Origin: Paramecium tetraurelia
Lineage: Eukaryota; Ciliophora; Oligohymenophorea; Peniculida; Parameciidae
DNA length: 64,000 nt
NCBI RefSeq assembly: GCF_000165425.1
Contig: NW_001799055.1
Location: 437,804-501,803, forward strand
Reading direction: 5' to 3'
Below the pieces are notes generated by a model. That model had not been told where the DNA came from. It worked only from the letters and a program-made list of their open reading frames with translations, and searched no databases. Shown in pieces: positions 28,449 through 40,069 of the stretch (position 1 is the stretch's first letter; the number at the start of each line of letters is the position of its first letter). The translations under genes and the position numbers were made by a program.

Positions 28449-28610
28449 TCAAAAATCAATTTGTATTTATAAATAAACTAAAATTAAGAGATTATCAATA
28501 TCAATACTCAATTTAAGTTTATTTGCTTGATTAAATATTTGACTCAATTTCTTGATCAATGTTATGAATAAAATTCTTACTTCTCTTCTTTTATAGTCAT
28601 CTGTTGACAT
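28449..28610 (-). CDS. Possible microprotein, unknown
   Basis: Starts MSTDDYKRREVRILF. Either read straight or with a 30-nt intron (GTAAGAATT...GATCAAG) it gives a charged helical peptide of about 45-54 residues (LSQIFNQANKLKLSIDID). The charged start looks gene-like, but the length is within what chance allows. The rest of 28233-28974 shows nothing I can support. Confidence 0.3.
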
Positions 28611-28974
28611 TATTTATTGCATAATTAAATAAATTAGAAATCAGCTCCTTTATTATAATAAAATTACTTTGAAGGATTTATTAATATACTTATGCTATTT
28701 ATCCATTAATTTGGTTTTTTTTAAGCTGAGATTACGACATTAATGTGCTATTATTTGAAATCATAGTAGATGAATTACTAACATGTTATATATTATTTTG
28801 AATCATAAAGAATAAGTTCTTAAAATGTTAATCTTTGTTAATTTGGTATTTTAATGAAGAAGTAGACTTGATTAATAAAAGTGATAGGAGTTTATATGAA
28901 TGAGGTTGATGACAATAAAAGAGATATATTTATATATTTTTATTAAAGAGAATATATAATGTAATCTGTTTTTT

Positions 28975-30016
28975 CATACTTATTTTTTAATAATAAATGA
29001 TCTACCTTTGCTTGAGGCAGTCCTGGGTGGAGGATACATAGTTTTGTTAAAATATAATGAATATTCTCTTGAAACCCAATTAATAAGTTTGTCAGTTTCT
29101 TCAAATCTCCTTTTTTGATCCTTTGCTCCTATCAACACTACTATTATTGAGCCTAATACACTCTCATAGGAGACAGCAAGACAAGCACCAGCATTAGGTG
29201 TAATTCCAGTTTTAATTCCATTATAATTTTCAAAATGCAACAATTAATTTGTATTAAACCATTCATAATTTCTACAAGAGAAGGATTTGCTATTGCAAAT
29301 TTATTTTAAAACGGGAATTTTTAAATAAGCTGAACTCATTCTACACATATCTGATGCTGTTGATTTATTAGCCTATATTTAATCTAATATGAATAATTTA
29401 CTTTTGAACTGAGACCATGTGGATTTGAAAATTAGGAGTCTCTCATACCTAATTTCATTGCATTTTCATTCATTTATCTTACAAACCTATTCATGTTACT
29501 CATTTATGTATCATCATAGAATCCTTAGATGGTGTCACATGTGATGTAACTGGCAATCTTTTATTTCCTTTAAGTATTTAGAATAGATCCAAAATGCAGT
29601 GCAATGGATATTGCAGCATCATTTCCAGATGGTAACATCAATGCATATAACAATTCTACTAAGGATAATATGTCATCTCTTCTTAAAAAAGCAGATGTGC
29701 CTCCAATCTATGTCGCAATTCTAGGAATACGAATATTTATTTCATTCTAAAATTAGATTAAAATGCTTGAGTTACATAATCAAGGTTTAAATCTTCGCAC
29801 AATTGTATGGCTGTATAAGCTGTCATTATTTTGGTGAGACTTGCCACTTCTAGCTTCAAAGAAGGAGATTTGCTAACTAGTTCATCTCCAATTTAAGTTA
29901 CAATGCACCAAGATAAAGCTGTTGTTTATGGAGGGTTTACTATATTAATAAAAATAATTCATACATAATGATAATGCCGACTATCTTTTGGTGTGCAAAG
30001 ATTTATTCTCATTCAT
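28975..30016 (-). CDS. D-alanyl-D-alanine carboxypeptidase-like serine peptidase (family S11)
   Basis: The start MNENKSLHTKRQS at 30016 plus a 25-nt intron gives a continuous protein; the nearer ATG at 30012 is in the wrong frame after splicing. Further introns of 29 nt each lie near 29720-29800 and 29390-29420. The three S11 active-site elements are in order: SLTK (SxxK, in LEVASLTKIMTAYTA), SGN (in ALMLPSGNDAAISIAL) and KTG (in NGIKTGITPNAGACLAV). Bacterial S11 enzymes trim cell-wall peptides. Ciliates lack peptidoglycan, so this may act on ingested bacterial walls, on other amide bonds, or in an unrelated role. No clear signal peptide is seen. Confidence 0.9.
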
Positions 30017-30062
30017 TTGAAATAAATAATAATTTAAGAAATTAATAGCTTATTATCAATAC

Positions 30063-30386
30063 TCATTAACACTAATTATATTGCTCTATTATTTTTTATA
30101 GTTCAATTCTCTTCAATTCAACCTACTATTTTAACAGCTGATTTTCTTCGATTAATGCCTTCATAAATTATGAATCATCGCTGATCATATTGCTAGGTAG
30201 ATTATTTCCTCTTTGAGTAAAGTCATCCCTTGAAGTAAAGGACACTGTGTAAGCATTTGGTTTGTGTAAGACTGGAGTGATTGACCTCTATTATTGCACT
30301 CTGGGAATTTATTATTAAGCAATATATTAAGTTTGTACAAAAATTGGTTACCTCTGAAATGGCTATGTTATTGATTATTGGTACAT
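30063..30386 (-). CDS. Small Gln-rich coiled-coil protein
   Basis: A 107-codon frame without introns. The N-terminal half is Gln/Pro/Thr-rich (MYQQSITQPFQRQPIFVQ), the C-terminal half a charged coiled coil (FMKALIEENQLLKQQVELKR). It lies 46 bp beyond the start of the S11 peptidase gene on the same strand. No family recognised. Confidence 0.65.
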
Positions 30387-30486
30387 AATTATTTTAATTA
30401 TTAATAACTTGAAAAGTAGATATATTTCATCGATTCAAATTAAAGTATTATTAAACATGATTTCCCTTAATTTAATTATTTATTTT

Positions 30487-31415
30487 ATGAATCGAAAACT
30501 TGAACTAAAATTATTAAGCCATTTTTAGAGTTTAGAAGGAAAATTATCTTTATTGTTCTTGCACATCTCAGACAATTCAGCTGGTTTCCAACATGTAGGC
30601 AGTCAAAAGGAATAGTTTACAGCCTTTTACAATATATGCATACAAAAGTAAAGAACATTTTTTATTTTATAAAGAATCACCAAAATAGTATTTCTCAAAA
30701 ATGGTACTTAAAATCAACCCTTTGAATAGTCATGTATATTTTGTGCAAAATTAAAAACTCACTCCAGTTAATAATTAATTTTGCATTTACTCCTTTTTCA
30801 CAAAATAAAGTATAGCTATAAATTCACTTACTATCAAAATGAGAAGGTTTTGCATATTGCTTATTTCCGACAATAACCCAAGATACTACCTAATGTATTT
30901 AGACATTATAAGGCCATCAATCAAAATCAATTAGATTGCTTTATGTTCTTAACTTTGTTTTCTTAATCCAATTCGGAATTTTACTAAAAAAATAGTAATA
31001 ATTATAAAAATTACAATTAGCTCTTCCACTTGAACAAGATTAGTAAATCTCAAATTTGATGAGTTAAAAATAATTCTATTGTGGACCTGCCAAGAATTTT
31101 AAGCCAGTCCAAAGAATTGAAGAATTCAAAGAGTTAGAAGCATTGGACTTTGAAGCATACAAATAAAATGAATTACTTTGTCTAACCAAATCCTCACCAG
31201 AGTTTAAAGGGTCTCCAATTCAACAATTCATGATGCTCTATAATACAAGAGTCTTAGAAGAAAGACCATAATAATTAAAAGATTTTTTAAAGTAATTTAC
31301 TAAATTGTAGGGAGAGTTGGCAATTTGTTTTTAGAATCATTTATTTACATTACTTTGTTACAGTATGATAGATTAGTAAACATTTGTAGAATTATCTCTT
31401 ATGATATAAAAATGA
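30487..31415 (+). CDS. Hypothetical protein, exon structure unresolved
   Basis: The last third is clearly coding (FKPVQRIEEFKELEALDF, SSPEFKGSPIQQFMMLYN, LKDFLKQFTKLQGELAICF), ending at TGA 31413-31415. Upstream, a frame from ATG 30487 is open for about 190 codons (MNRKLELKLLSHFQSLEGK, LLFLHISDNSAGFQHV) but ends in TGA near 31060 and is not in phase with the last part. Several short GT...AG pairs could link them, and I could not choose one. Function unknown. Confidence 0.5.
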
Positions 31416-31933
31416 ATTTGAGACAATTTACATTATTAGTATAAACTTTAATTTTTAATCATAATATCAATTTCAATTTAATATTGTTCTTAAACAATTT
31501 TCATTTAATAATATTGATGATTATTCATAATCAATAAATAGAATCGTTGATATGCTTATAAATTTATTAAGAAATATAATTACCAATACACAAAATTATA
31601 ATTCGTTTTGTGAAACAATTTATTAGATAGTTAATCTTCAAAATGGAATAATAATTTAATTGTTATCATTATTATTATATTTTACATGCTGGTTGGCAGC
31701 AATTACTTATGTAAAATTATTTACCATTCACTCAAGATCACTTACTATATTATAATAGTAAACTTCCTTTTTTTATAAGAGTATGGAATTAAAATTTAGG
31801 AATTTAAATATTGATTTATTATTGAGATTTGAATTCTGATAGAGATCTAGTGTCAAATAGTCTAAACTAGAATTTACATCTTCCTAAATTTAATAAAAAA
31901 TTTTCATTTAACCAAATCAAATATATTTTTAAT
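31416..31933. other. Intergenic
   Basis: About 520 bp of AT-rich sequence with no ORF or motif I can support. Confidence 0.5.
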
Positions 31934-33564
31934 ATGTAAAATACACATAGTTGTTAATTACAAACCTTGGGATTTGTAAAAAACTATTAGCCAGACTCCA
32001 ATTCAAATAATATCATTAATCACACTCTTTATCATAAATATGCATCCTCTCAAAATTATTATTATACTAGAGAAATTAACGAGATTTTAAGTAAGCAACG
32101 AACTTCATCTGTAATTTTGTTTTAAGTATCAAAGCGATCTAATAATAGGATTATCTGCATTATGATGATGAGGATGAATATCTTAGAAGATTCTATTTAT
32201 AAGAGGTATATGCTAATAAAATGAAATTGCTTAAAGAGTTTTATAAATATCACAAAGATCTTCCAAGATTTACATTGACTTAAAAAATACTCTAAACTCT
32301 AAATTATTACTATGATAAGCGTAGAAAATTAGATTATTATAGAATCTAGAGATAAATAGAGTTTGAAAATAAATAAAATCCCTAATTACCCTAAAAAGGA
32401 ATAGTTGGAGACAAGCCTATGGAATCTGAAAGCACTCCAAGATCAGCAAGTAGTTCAACCTCAAATGCGAATGCTAATATTGAAAATATACTTAAGGACA
32501 TTACCAGATAGGAATCAAAGCAATAAATAGAGATCAGCAAAATAACCTAGATCTAAGAGGAATAACAAAGTGAGATCATTAAAATAATCAACATGATTAG
32601 CACACCGCAAATCAAGAATTATTAGGTTTTTAAGAAATCTAAAAACAATTTCAAGAAGCAGTTGAAACTTGACGAATTAGGTCTATCACTATCGTCAAGA
32701 ATACAACAGAACCCACAAGAAGCCAAAATGCCTCTCTCAGCGAGATATCCTTCTTATTCACTAAGCAGAGTTAACTACAAACATTAATCATTATCGAAGG
32801 AGAAGACTGCTGATACTCATTTAATAAAGGATAATTTATTATAATTATTTAACAAATGTCCAACTACAAAAAAGATGAAAGTTGAAAATAAAAGCAGTTC
32901 AAGAAATATTCAACTTGATTAAAAAAAATTAATACCTGAAATAAAGTAATTAGAATTGAAAATAATAAAATCACTCTAAGAAATAGAGAAAAATAAGAAT
33001 ACTTAAAAAATAGTGTCCTTAGATAGCAAAGCTTTGCACTAGATACTCAGTAAATTTAGTAAGCCTCAATCTTAAAGACACATTTAATAAGTTGACTCAT
33101 TCAAAAGCACTTCTAACCAGTCTATTAAAATAACCAATAGCAAAATTGCAATGCAAAAGGCTTACACTCCAAGAAATAAATTCATGCACTCCAAACCTAA
33201 TGAGACTAATCAATAACACCCTAAGAAATCTATAGAAAAAAAATAGTAATAATTAGTTAAAGCACTTGACCTCAAGAAGTTGATGGTCTATAAATCTGAG
33301 AAATCTGCAAAGACAGAAAGAGTAAAGAAAAATGTTCCTGCTTTGAATTTAAACGCAGTTTAGATCAACAATTAGTCTTCACTTACATCCAGAAATTAAA
33401 GTGGTAATCCGAGCTTCATCTAATTATTAACTCCAAAACCACAAACTAGTCGATCCAAAGTTAATAATCTTATTCATTGGTAAGTCAAGGCAATTTAAGC
33501 TGCATAAAGAGATTATAAATTATAGTTAAAAACTTAATAAATGAAAATAGAACAATTAATTTGA
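31934..33564 (+). CDS. Ciliate protein with YY/D-rich N-terminal domain and basic Ser/Gln-rich tail
   Basis: Starts MQNTHSCQLQTLGFVKNYQP. A 23-nt intron near 32127 links the first exon to a long open exon. The N-terminal ~120 residues look like a folded domain: YTREINEILSKQRTSS, DYLHYDDEDEYLRRFY, LKEFYKYHKDLPRF and LNYYYDKRRKLDYYRI. The rest (about 380 residues) is basic, Ser/Lys/Gln-rich and probably disordered. No known family recognised; a scaffold or signalling role is only a guess. Confidence 0.75.
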
Positions 33565-33629
33565 TATATTATATGAACTCATTTTAAATAGAAATTATAA
33601 ATTAATAATCATTAAAAAAATTAACTTCA

Positions 33630-34521
33630 ATGTCAATCATAAATTAAGAGCTTTTACAAAAAGCTATACAGCTAATAAACAGTTAACCCTCCATTTATCA
33701 GCAATTGAATACAACTGAACTTGATAAGGGGATAGATCTCATTGATATCTATTCTGTTTATGGAGATGTAGATTAAAATATATATGAAGAACCAGGCGAA
33801 ATTCAGTTCAATTTTGAAATGGAATAAGAGTAGCCATATGAAGAAGTCAAGGAAAGCATTCCTCCATAGAATCTAAAAAAATCACAAATCACTTTGGATT
33901 ACATAAAGAATTATGATAAATGCGATTAAGTATATAGAACAATAGCAGAAACGTAAGGTGAACTTGAGGTATTTCTGGATCGGAATCAAGATATCTACCG
34001 GTCTTTTAAAATCTGGAGCGATTAATTAAATTATGGAGAGCTATATTCAAAGGACCCAAAGTACATTGAGAAAATTAAATTTACATTGATACTTGTAATC
34101 ATAATTATGTAATAATTAGTTATCCGAATGGTTGATTGCTGTGTGTTATAAGTCATAAGTGAAAAAGAGGATTTTAATATAAACTTAAACTTAACCAAGA
34201 GTATAATATAAAGCCAATATTTTCTTGGAATATATTTATGAGCCTAAGAAATCGAATGAAAGCAGAAGAACAAGTGAAGTGAGACGATAAACAGTGCACG
34301 AAATTTTACTAGCCGCAACTCCAGATATGGCATATGTTCTGTCTGAAGGGTTTATAATTTAGAAATTAACTAATTAATTGATTGCTCCTATTCAAGGAGG
34401 CTATTGTAAAATAAAAGATTGGCTCATAGCAGTTAGGGGAGTCACAAATCTAAATATGAAGGAATTTTAAGAATTGCTTAAAATTAGTCGAGAATATTTT
34501 TCTGAACAGAGTACTATTTGA
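33630..34521 (+). CDS. Uncharacterised acidic protein
   Basis: Starts MSIINQELLQKAIQLINSQP, 65 bp after the previous gene on the same strand. A 25-nt intron near 34095 (GTAATCATAATT...AATTAG) keeps the frame. The first half is acidic (YEEPGEIQFNFEMEQEQ), the second alternates strands and helices (LLSEWLIAVCYKSQVKK, VHEILLAATPDMAYVLSEG, GGYCKIKDWLIAVRGV). No motif recognised. Confidence 0.7.
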
Positions 34522-34863
34522 TTTTTTATATAAATTGTTTAAAGATATTTAATATTAATAAAGATCTCTATTATACTAACAATTGATCTTTCAATTGTAT
34601 TTAGTTAGGTTCGAAAAACAATAACTGTTACGGAACTTTTTACATATAATATTGAAATTTAAATTAAATTAAAAAATGTTCCTAAAATATAGAATAGAAA
34701 TAAAAATTCCAGAAGATGCAAAAAAAGAGTTTCTTAATTAAAAGGAATTCACAATAATCAAATTTGAATAATATCTTATTTTTGTATTTAATATAATTAT
34801 TAATTCATTTGATGACTAAATTGAAGTAATTACAATTATTATATAAAGTCTATATATTCATAT

Positions 34864-36748
34864 TCATTATTGATAAGATTGTTTTTTAACAGATAAAAAT
34901 CCATTTCCATTTTTGGTTCTCACTGTTGTTGATTATTCTACATTCTCTTTTGAGATTAGTTTTTGATTTTTAATTTTTTATTAACTATTCAGTTTTAACA
35001 CTTAAGTGTAAATAGACTCACCGGGATGACTACATAATTCTTTTAAAATTCTTTCCTTTAAAGTATCTTCATTTGAAGCATGTTAACTAGTTTATGATGT
35101 ATATTATTAAGAATTTATATTTGCTAGTATAAATTACCGTTTGCCATCTATGTGATCAAACGAAGGCTACTTAACTTTAGAATTGGATCTTTTATTTTAA
35201 TGGTTATCAGTCTTTTAATATTATTATTATTGTTGATTTATTCTAGCCAAAGGTTCTTAGTGAAGTGGAGTTAAGGATTTTTGATTAGGCAAAGAATCAT
35301 AATTAATTTTTTAGAATTCTTTCTAACTTTTTTGTTCAAGCAGATTGCTGTTCACTTAAGGATATTAGTATTAAGCTTAGATATGATAAAATAGTTTTAC
35401 ATCTTTAGCTAGCATGATTTGTAATGAGTTTAAAGGTTTAAGGACCTGCTGCTGTCATATTTTTTTAATGTTTGGGTGTTAATTATTATCTATCTTCAAA
35501 GCTTTTCCTTTCTGTATCTTTAGTATCTTTTTACATATACAATTAACTTAGATTTTTAATCAATGGCTAATTAGATTAATCATTAATTTTATCCAATTCA
35601 GAGGAAGTCTTTTATTTGTCATTTTGCTACGCATAATACTTTTCATTCAGATCCAATTATTTGTTTAAGCATTTTTATGAATTCACTTATTCTCCCACAC
35701 TAATATTATGTTTGTAGCTTTCTCTTTCATTAGGGGTTATTAATGGATTATTCTTTTGAATGTAAGTATTTTAATGCCAGCTCTCAGGAGTATTTGCTCT
35801 ACTCTCTCTTCTAGAGTATTGTATGGTTGAAGTGGGATTAGAGTAGGCATTTGAATTGGTTTTAGATATTTAAATCTATTGTTATTGTAATTTATGCATT
35901 GTAATTGGAGATTGAGTATGATCTTTGATAGGATTAGAGCAAGTGCTTTAATAAATATCTTCTGCCTCTAAGATCTCAAATACCTTCATATCCAATGGAG
36001 AACTATTAGTATTCTGTCTAATCTTTGGACTGTTTTCTAATTTGATTTATAATGAATGCCTATCAGATGTTGATGAATCATCACTTTTTAATAACAGAAG
36101 ATTGTAACACATTTTATTCATATCTGCCAAAATTTAACTTTGTTCAAATTTAATGGGTTTAAGCTGAAATTCTTAACTACATTCCTATAACTATTCTTTT
36201 GTCTACAGAACTCTCTTTTCATAGCGACTCATGATATCCTCAAAAGGTTTCATGTCCATTTTCTTCACTATATTTTCATGGTTTTTCTCAATGTCAATTT
36301 AGAATTATTTTATTTGTGCATCTATTTATTTAATTTAAGTAGCTTTAACTTGAATAGAATTAAGTAGCATATGATGATCATTTTAGAACTTCTACAAATA
36401 AGTTTATTTTAATTAATTTGCAGTCTATATAACAGAATCAAAAAACTATTAGCAACTTTCTTGATGTTCCAGTAGTTATTTGGCTGATATTTTCTCTATG
36501 TTGTTAAATTCCATAGATTTAGATGTACATTAATCCATTACCTATTATAGTAGTTCTTAAAATCGATTTATCCGTTGTTCTCTTTGGATTTCATGTTGAT
36601 TTTCTTGTGTCTCTTCTATTTTCAATCCTTTCAATGCCAAAGTCAATGCACATTTAGAACAAAATTATTTGCTTTTATCACATTATACATAATATTTTGC
36701 CTTAGTTAATTTATTGCATTTACTTTCTTATTTGGATGTTTGGCACAT
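34864..36748 (-). CDS. Cys-rich zinc-finger-like N-terminus plus coiled coil
   Basis: Starts MCQTSKQESKCNKLTKAKYY, then VQCDKSKQFCSKCALTLALK: the spaced Cys residues suggest a small zinc-binding element like a degenerate B-box. A coiled coil of about 150 residues follows (LLEHQESCQQFFDSVIQ), then a long Gln/Asn/Ser-rich tail. An intron near 35420 is needed to keep the frame; the best candidate is 37 nt, longer than most here, so that junction is uncertain. The order zinc element then coiled coil is TRIM-like, but no RING is present. Divergent from the ZC2HC gene with 30 bp between starts. Confidence 0.68.
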
Positions 36749-36778
36749 TTGTTATTACTTTATTCTTTTCGTTTAAAT
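36749..36778. promoter_or_regulatory. 30-bp bidirectional intergenic start region
   Basis: Start codons of the minus-strand coiled-coil gene (36748) and the plus-strand ZC2HC gene (36779) are 30 bp apart, like the pair at 10626/10656. AT-rich, with no motif recognised. Confidence 0.4.
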
Positions 36779-38222
36779 ATGTTTGAACTCTTTAAAATTC
36801 GTTCTTATTCAGTTAATGCAAACGATGTTTCTTCTGAGTCTGAAGATGAAATTGATCCACTCATTATCGGTTAAAAATTATTAAAAAATAATAAAAGAAA
36901 TTTAATGAAGCCATCATCTAATGCTTCTCAATAAGCGAATCAGTGGGCATTGAAAAAGAAGGAGCAAATGGAAAAGGCTGCTCAGATGAGAGCAGAACGA
37001 AAACTAGCTGCAACTGGAGAAATGGCTTTGGGTACTAAAACAAATTATGGTACTTATATTAAGTATCCAAAGATTATGATAAACCTCCAAGTTAGAATTC
37101 TTAAAAATAATATTACTAATCTGATTTAGGTAATAATAACGTACGATAACAATAATATGGTCAGTAGTAATTTTAAATGAATGATATTGGTTTTCAAAAT
37201 GTTTAGCCTAACCGGCAATCATCCTTAGGAAAACAACAACCCTAACCCTCTTATGATAAGTATGGATATAACTAAAATCCTCAATTTACAAATAATAAAC
37301 CACCTAGTTAAGAAGGCTAAAGAAGAGTTTAACAGGGAATCCAATAGAAACCATAAATGAATTAAGGACAACAGAACAGATAATAATATGGCAAAATTGA
37401 TGATGACTACGATTATCAAAATAGATAATATGGACAAATCAAACAATAATAATAATAACCATATAATGCTAAATAACCTCCACCAGTTTAAAAACAATAA
37501 TAATACAGACCACCTTCAGGAACATATGATTAATCTAATTCATATAATAAGCCTTCTAATTAAGCAATAAAACCCCCTGTTCAATCAACCAAGCAATCAA
37601 CAAATAATAAGTAATAAAGTAATCTTAGAAATAATTAACAACCCTCTTAATAACCCTAATAATAATACTACAATCCTATTGATGAAATTCCAATTAAAAA
37701 ATCTGATAATTAACCTAACATTAATATTCAAAATCCTGAACCCTTATATGAATGTTCAAAAGGATGTGGCAGATCTTTTGCAAAACTTGCTTTATAAAAA
37801 CACGAAAAGATTTGTGTGAAAGTTTTTTAAAAATAGAGAAAATAATTCGATGCTCAGAAGCACAGAATTATTAGCAATGAATAAATTAATCACATTAAAA
37901 ACCAAGATAAAATTGAATAAAAATATGAAAAAGCTTTAGGTTTTTATTTATTTTATTATTTCAGCTAAAAAACAAAATTGGAAAAATCAATCTGAAGCAT
38001 TTAGAGCTGCCATTATCGCTGCTAAAGGCGGAAAGCTAACAAACGATCAAAAGGTTCAAATTAATAATAATATAGAATGCAATACAAGTAGCAAGCAAAT
38101 CAAATTTAACACAATGCAACTATTGTGGAAGAAGCTTTAATCAATAAGCAGCTGAAAGACATATTCCATTTTGTGCTTAAAAAGCAAAGATTCCTCCTAA
38201 GCAACCTTAAAAAAGGAGATGA
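36779..38222 (+). CDS. ZC2HC-type zinc-finger protein with long Q/P/N-rich region
   Basis: Starts MFELFKIRSYSVNANDVSSE; a basic helix follows (NQWALKKKEQMEKAAQM). A likely 32-nt intron near 37031 leads into a low-complexity stretch of about 220 residues rich in Gln, Pro, Asn and Tyr. The C-terminal part has two C2HC fingers of the ZC2HC1 type: YECSKGCGRSFAKLALQKHE then KIC, and QCNYCGRSFNQQAAERHIPFC. Introns of 25 nt (near 37940) and 22 nt (GTTCAAATT...AATATAG, near 38052) are needed to join them. The fingers occur in proteins linked to nucleic-acid or cilium roles; the function here is unknown. Confidence 0.85.
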
Positions 38223-38963
38223 TCATTAATAATTCAGATTTATATATTAATCGATTAATTAAATCTATCATTATGTATTTTCTAATAAAGCTATAATATT
38301 CGGTCTTTTCAATTAAAATAATCTATATTATCATCACATAAAGTTAAGATTTCTTATATTGCATTTTCATCAATTGATATTCTTGATTAATAACTTGAAA
38401 TAGTGCTTTTAAACTTTCTTTCAATATCTATTTATCATAAAAACATAAAGGCAGACCTAAATTTAGTCTAATCTATTTGCTAGATCCACTTTTATCTAAT
38501 TGATAGCCAAATTAAGTAATAAGTTTTTCTTATATTAAAATTAAGAATTGTTTATTTCAATTGTGTTTTTTCTTTTAGAACCAACACTACCATCAAAATT
38601 AATTAAGGCTTTGCCGAGATTGTAACTGAAAGGAGTTAAAATTTTCTAGAATTATAACTGCAATTTGACATGCAAATGACTAAATTCTTAAATGTTAATT
38701 TTTAATCATAACTTAAACCCTTTTTTACATAATTGAATCTAGAATTTATAAATAAAGGATTTTTTAATATTAAAAAGTAGATGTTTAGATTTTTTAATTG
38801 TTTTTAAAATTTTGATTAAATATTAATTTTTATTTTATGTATGAAATAATGTTCATTTTTTTGAAATTTTATTATAATTTAATACTTATACCCTAATAGC
38901 GTCCTTTAAATGGTAATGATATGATTGAACAAAATTGATTAATTAAAATATATCTCATTCAAA
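38223..38963. other. Intergenic with a weak minus-strand coiled-coil ORF
   Basis: About 740 bp. On the minus strand, between roughly 38330 and 38640, one frame reads LGKALINFDGSVGSKRKN and, across a possible 29-nt intron, ILKESLKALFQVINQEYQLM. It has no clear start in phase and its end runs into the ZC2HC gene, so I leave it as a candidate small gene only. Confidence 0.4.
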
Positions 38964-40069
38964 ATGTTACACATACCTGATGTTGCACTTGGCATTGAGA
39001 GAGCCGATCATAAACATTTTGATGACATCTAAGAGACTTCAAAGCTAGAACAACCTGTTAAAATTAGCGTGGTCAAGATATAATACAATAAAGATCATAT
39101 CATCGGAATCAAACTTAAGTACAAGGGAAATAATGGAAAATAAGTTAAAGGAAATTGCTCCATGAAGTTCAAACTTCTTGGAGGAGTATTTTCTGGAACA
39201 AAGAAAGAGAAGTACAATATTGATGATGGTAATTATTTCAGCAATATTCTTAGATGATTATATCAAAGAGATACATGGATTTGTGGGCACAGAAATAAAT
39301 CTTTTTGGATTTACTACCTATAAAGGAGTATCTCATTAATGTGGAGTAACTAAAGGTGTAGCATTTTCACATCACTTCCCACTTCACACATTCACATCAG
39401 CCAGAGGATCATATGATAAATTCTTAGAATTCATTGCCTTTAGAGTATCCCCACTTAGTCCAGAATAGATCAAAAAATTAGTAATGAATATCCTAATGAT
39501 TTTAGGGATTGAGTTAACAATAAGGCAATGTCAACGTCACAACTCACACTGTTTAACCTCCACCCCCAGCACAAAATTTGCCTTATGGATAAATGCCACC
39601 TCCTGGATAATAATACCCACCTCAAGGATAATAATACCCGCCTCAAGGACAATATCCACCACAAGGACAATACCCACCTCAAGGATAATATCCACCTCCC
39701 GGATAGTACCCACCTCAAGGATAATATCCACCCCAAGGATAATATCCTCCTCAAGGATAATATCCACCTCAAGGATAATATCCACCCCAAGGGCAATATC
39801 CACCCCAAGGGCAATATCCACCTTAACCAAACCCAGGATAATACCCACCCTAACCAGCTTACGCATAATATCCACCACAACCTCCATAGAATACAACTGT
39901 TATCATAGAATAGTAAGCTCCACCTCCCGCACAAAAAAGTGGTGTGAGCGGCGGTGTCGTTGCAGGTGCCATGGTGGGAGGTGCTTTGGTTGGAGCTGCT
40001 TTAGCAACCAATCATCATCATAATCACCATCACGGTCCAGATGTCGTTGTTGTGAAGAAAGATCATTGA
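38964..40069 (+). CDS. Jacalin-like lectin domain with YPPQGQ repeats and glycine zipper
   Basis: Two introns of about 25 nt (at 39229 and 39479) join three parts. First ~165 residues: a beta-rich domain with KLLGGVFSGTKKEKYNIDD, DYIKEIHGFVG and SARGSYDKFLEF, similar in pattern to jacalin-type lectins (G-x-x-x-G-x-x-x-D/Y...EIxG). Then about 14 hexapeptide units of the type GQYPPQ. Then a Gly-zipper segment (GGVVAGAMVGGALVGAAL), a His patch (HHHNHHHG) and a short charged end. XYPPX tails occur in annexins, synexin-like and vesicle proteins and drive self-association. Probably a membrane- or glycan-associated protein; role inferred. Confidence 0.8.
39600..39826 (+). repeat. 18-bp tandem repeats coding GQYPPQ
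   Basis: About 12-14 imperfect copies of CAATATCCACCTCAAGGA with CAA/TAA exchange at Gln codons. The repeat is much more GC-rich than its surroundings and gives long open frames on several other frames and on the minus strand, which are shadows. Confidence 0.9.

Noticed and set aside
34675..34873. Plus-strand ORF MFLKYRIEIKIPEDAKK of about 66 codons
   Set aside because: Its end overlaps the end of the minus-strand coiled-coil gene and its second half is plain Ile/Phe/Asn-rich sequence. It could still be a small gene, but I cannot support it.
37237..37252. CCCTAACCC resembling telomere repeats
   Set aside because: It is Pro-Gln-Pro coding sequence in the Q/P-rich part of the ZC2HC gene, a single short match; Paramecium telomeres are G4T2/G3T3.
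39470..40023. Several long overlapping ORFs on both strands
   Set aside because: They are shadow frames of the GC-richer GQYPPQ repeat; only the plus frame in phase with the lectin-like exons is real.
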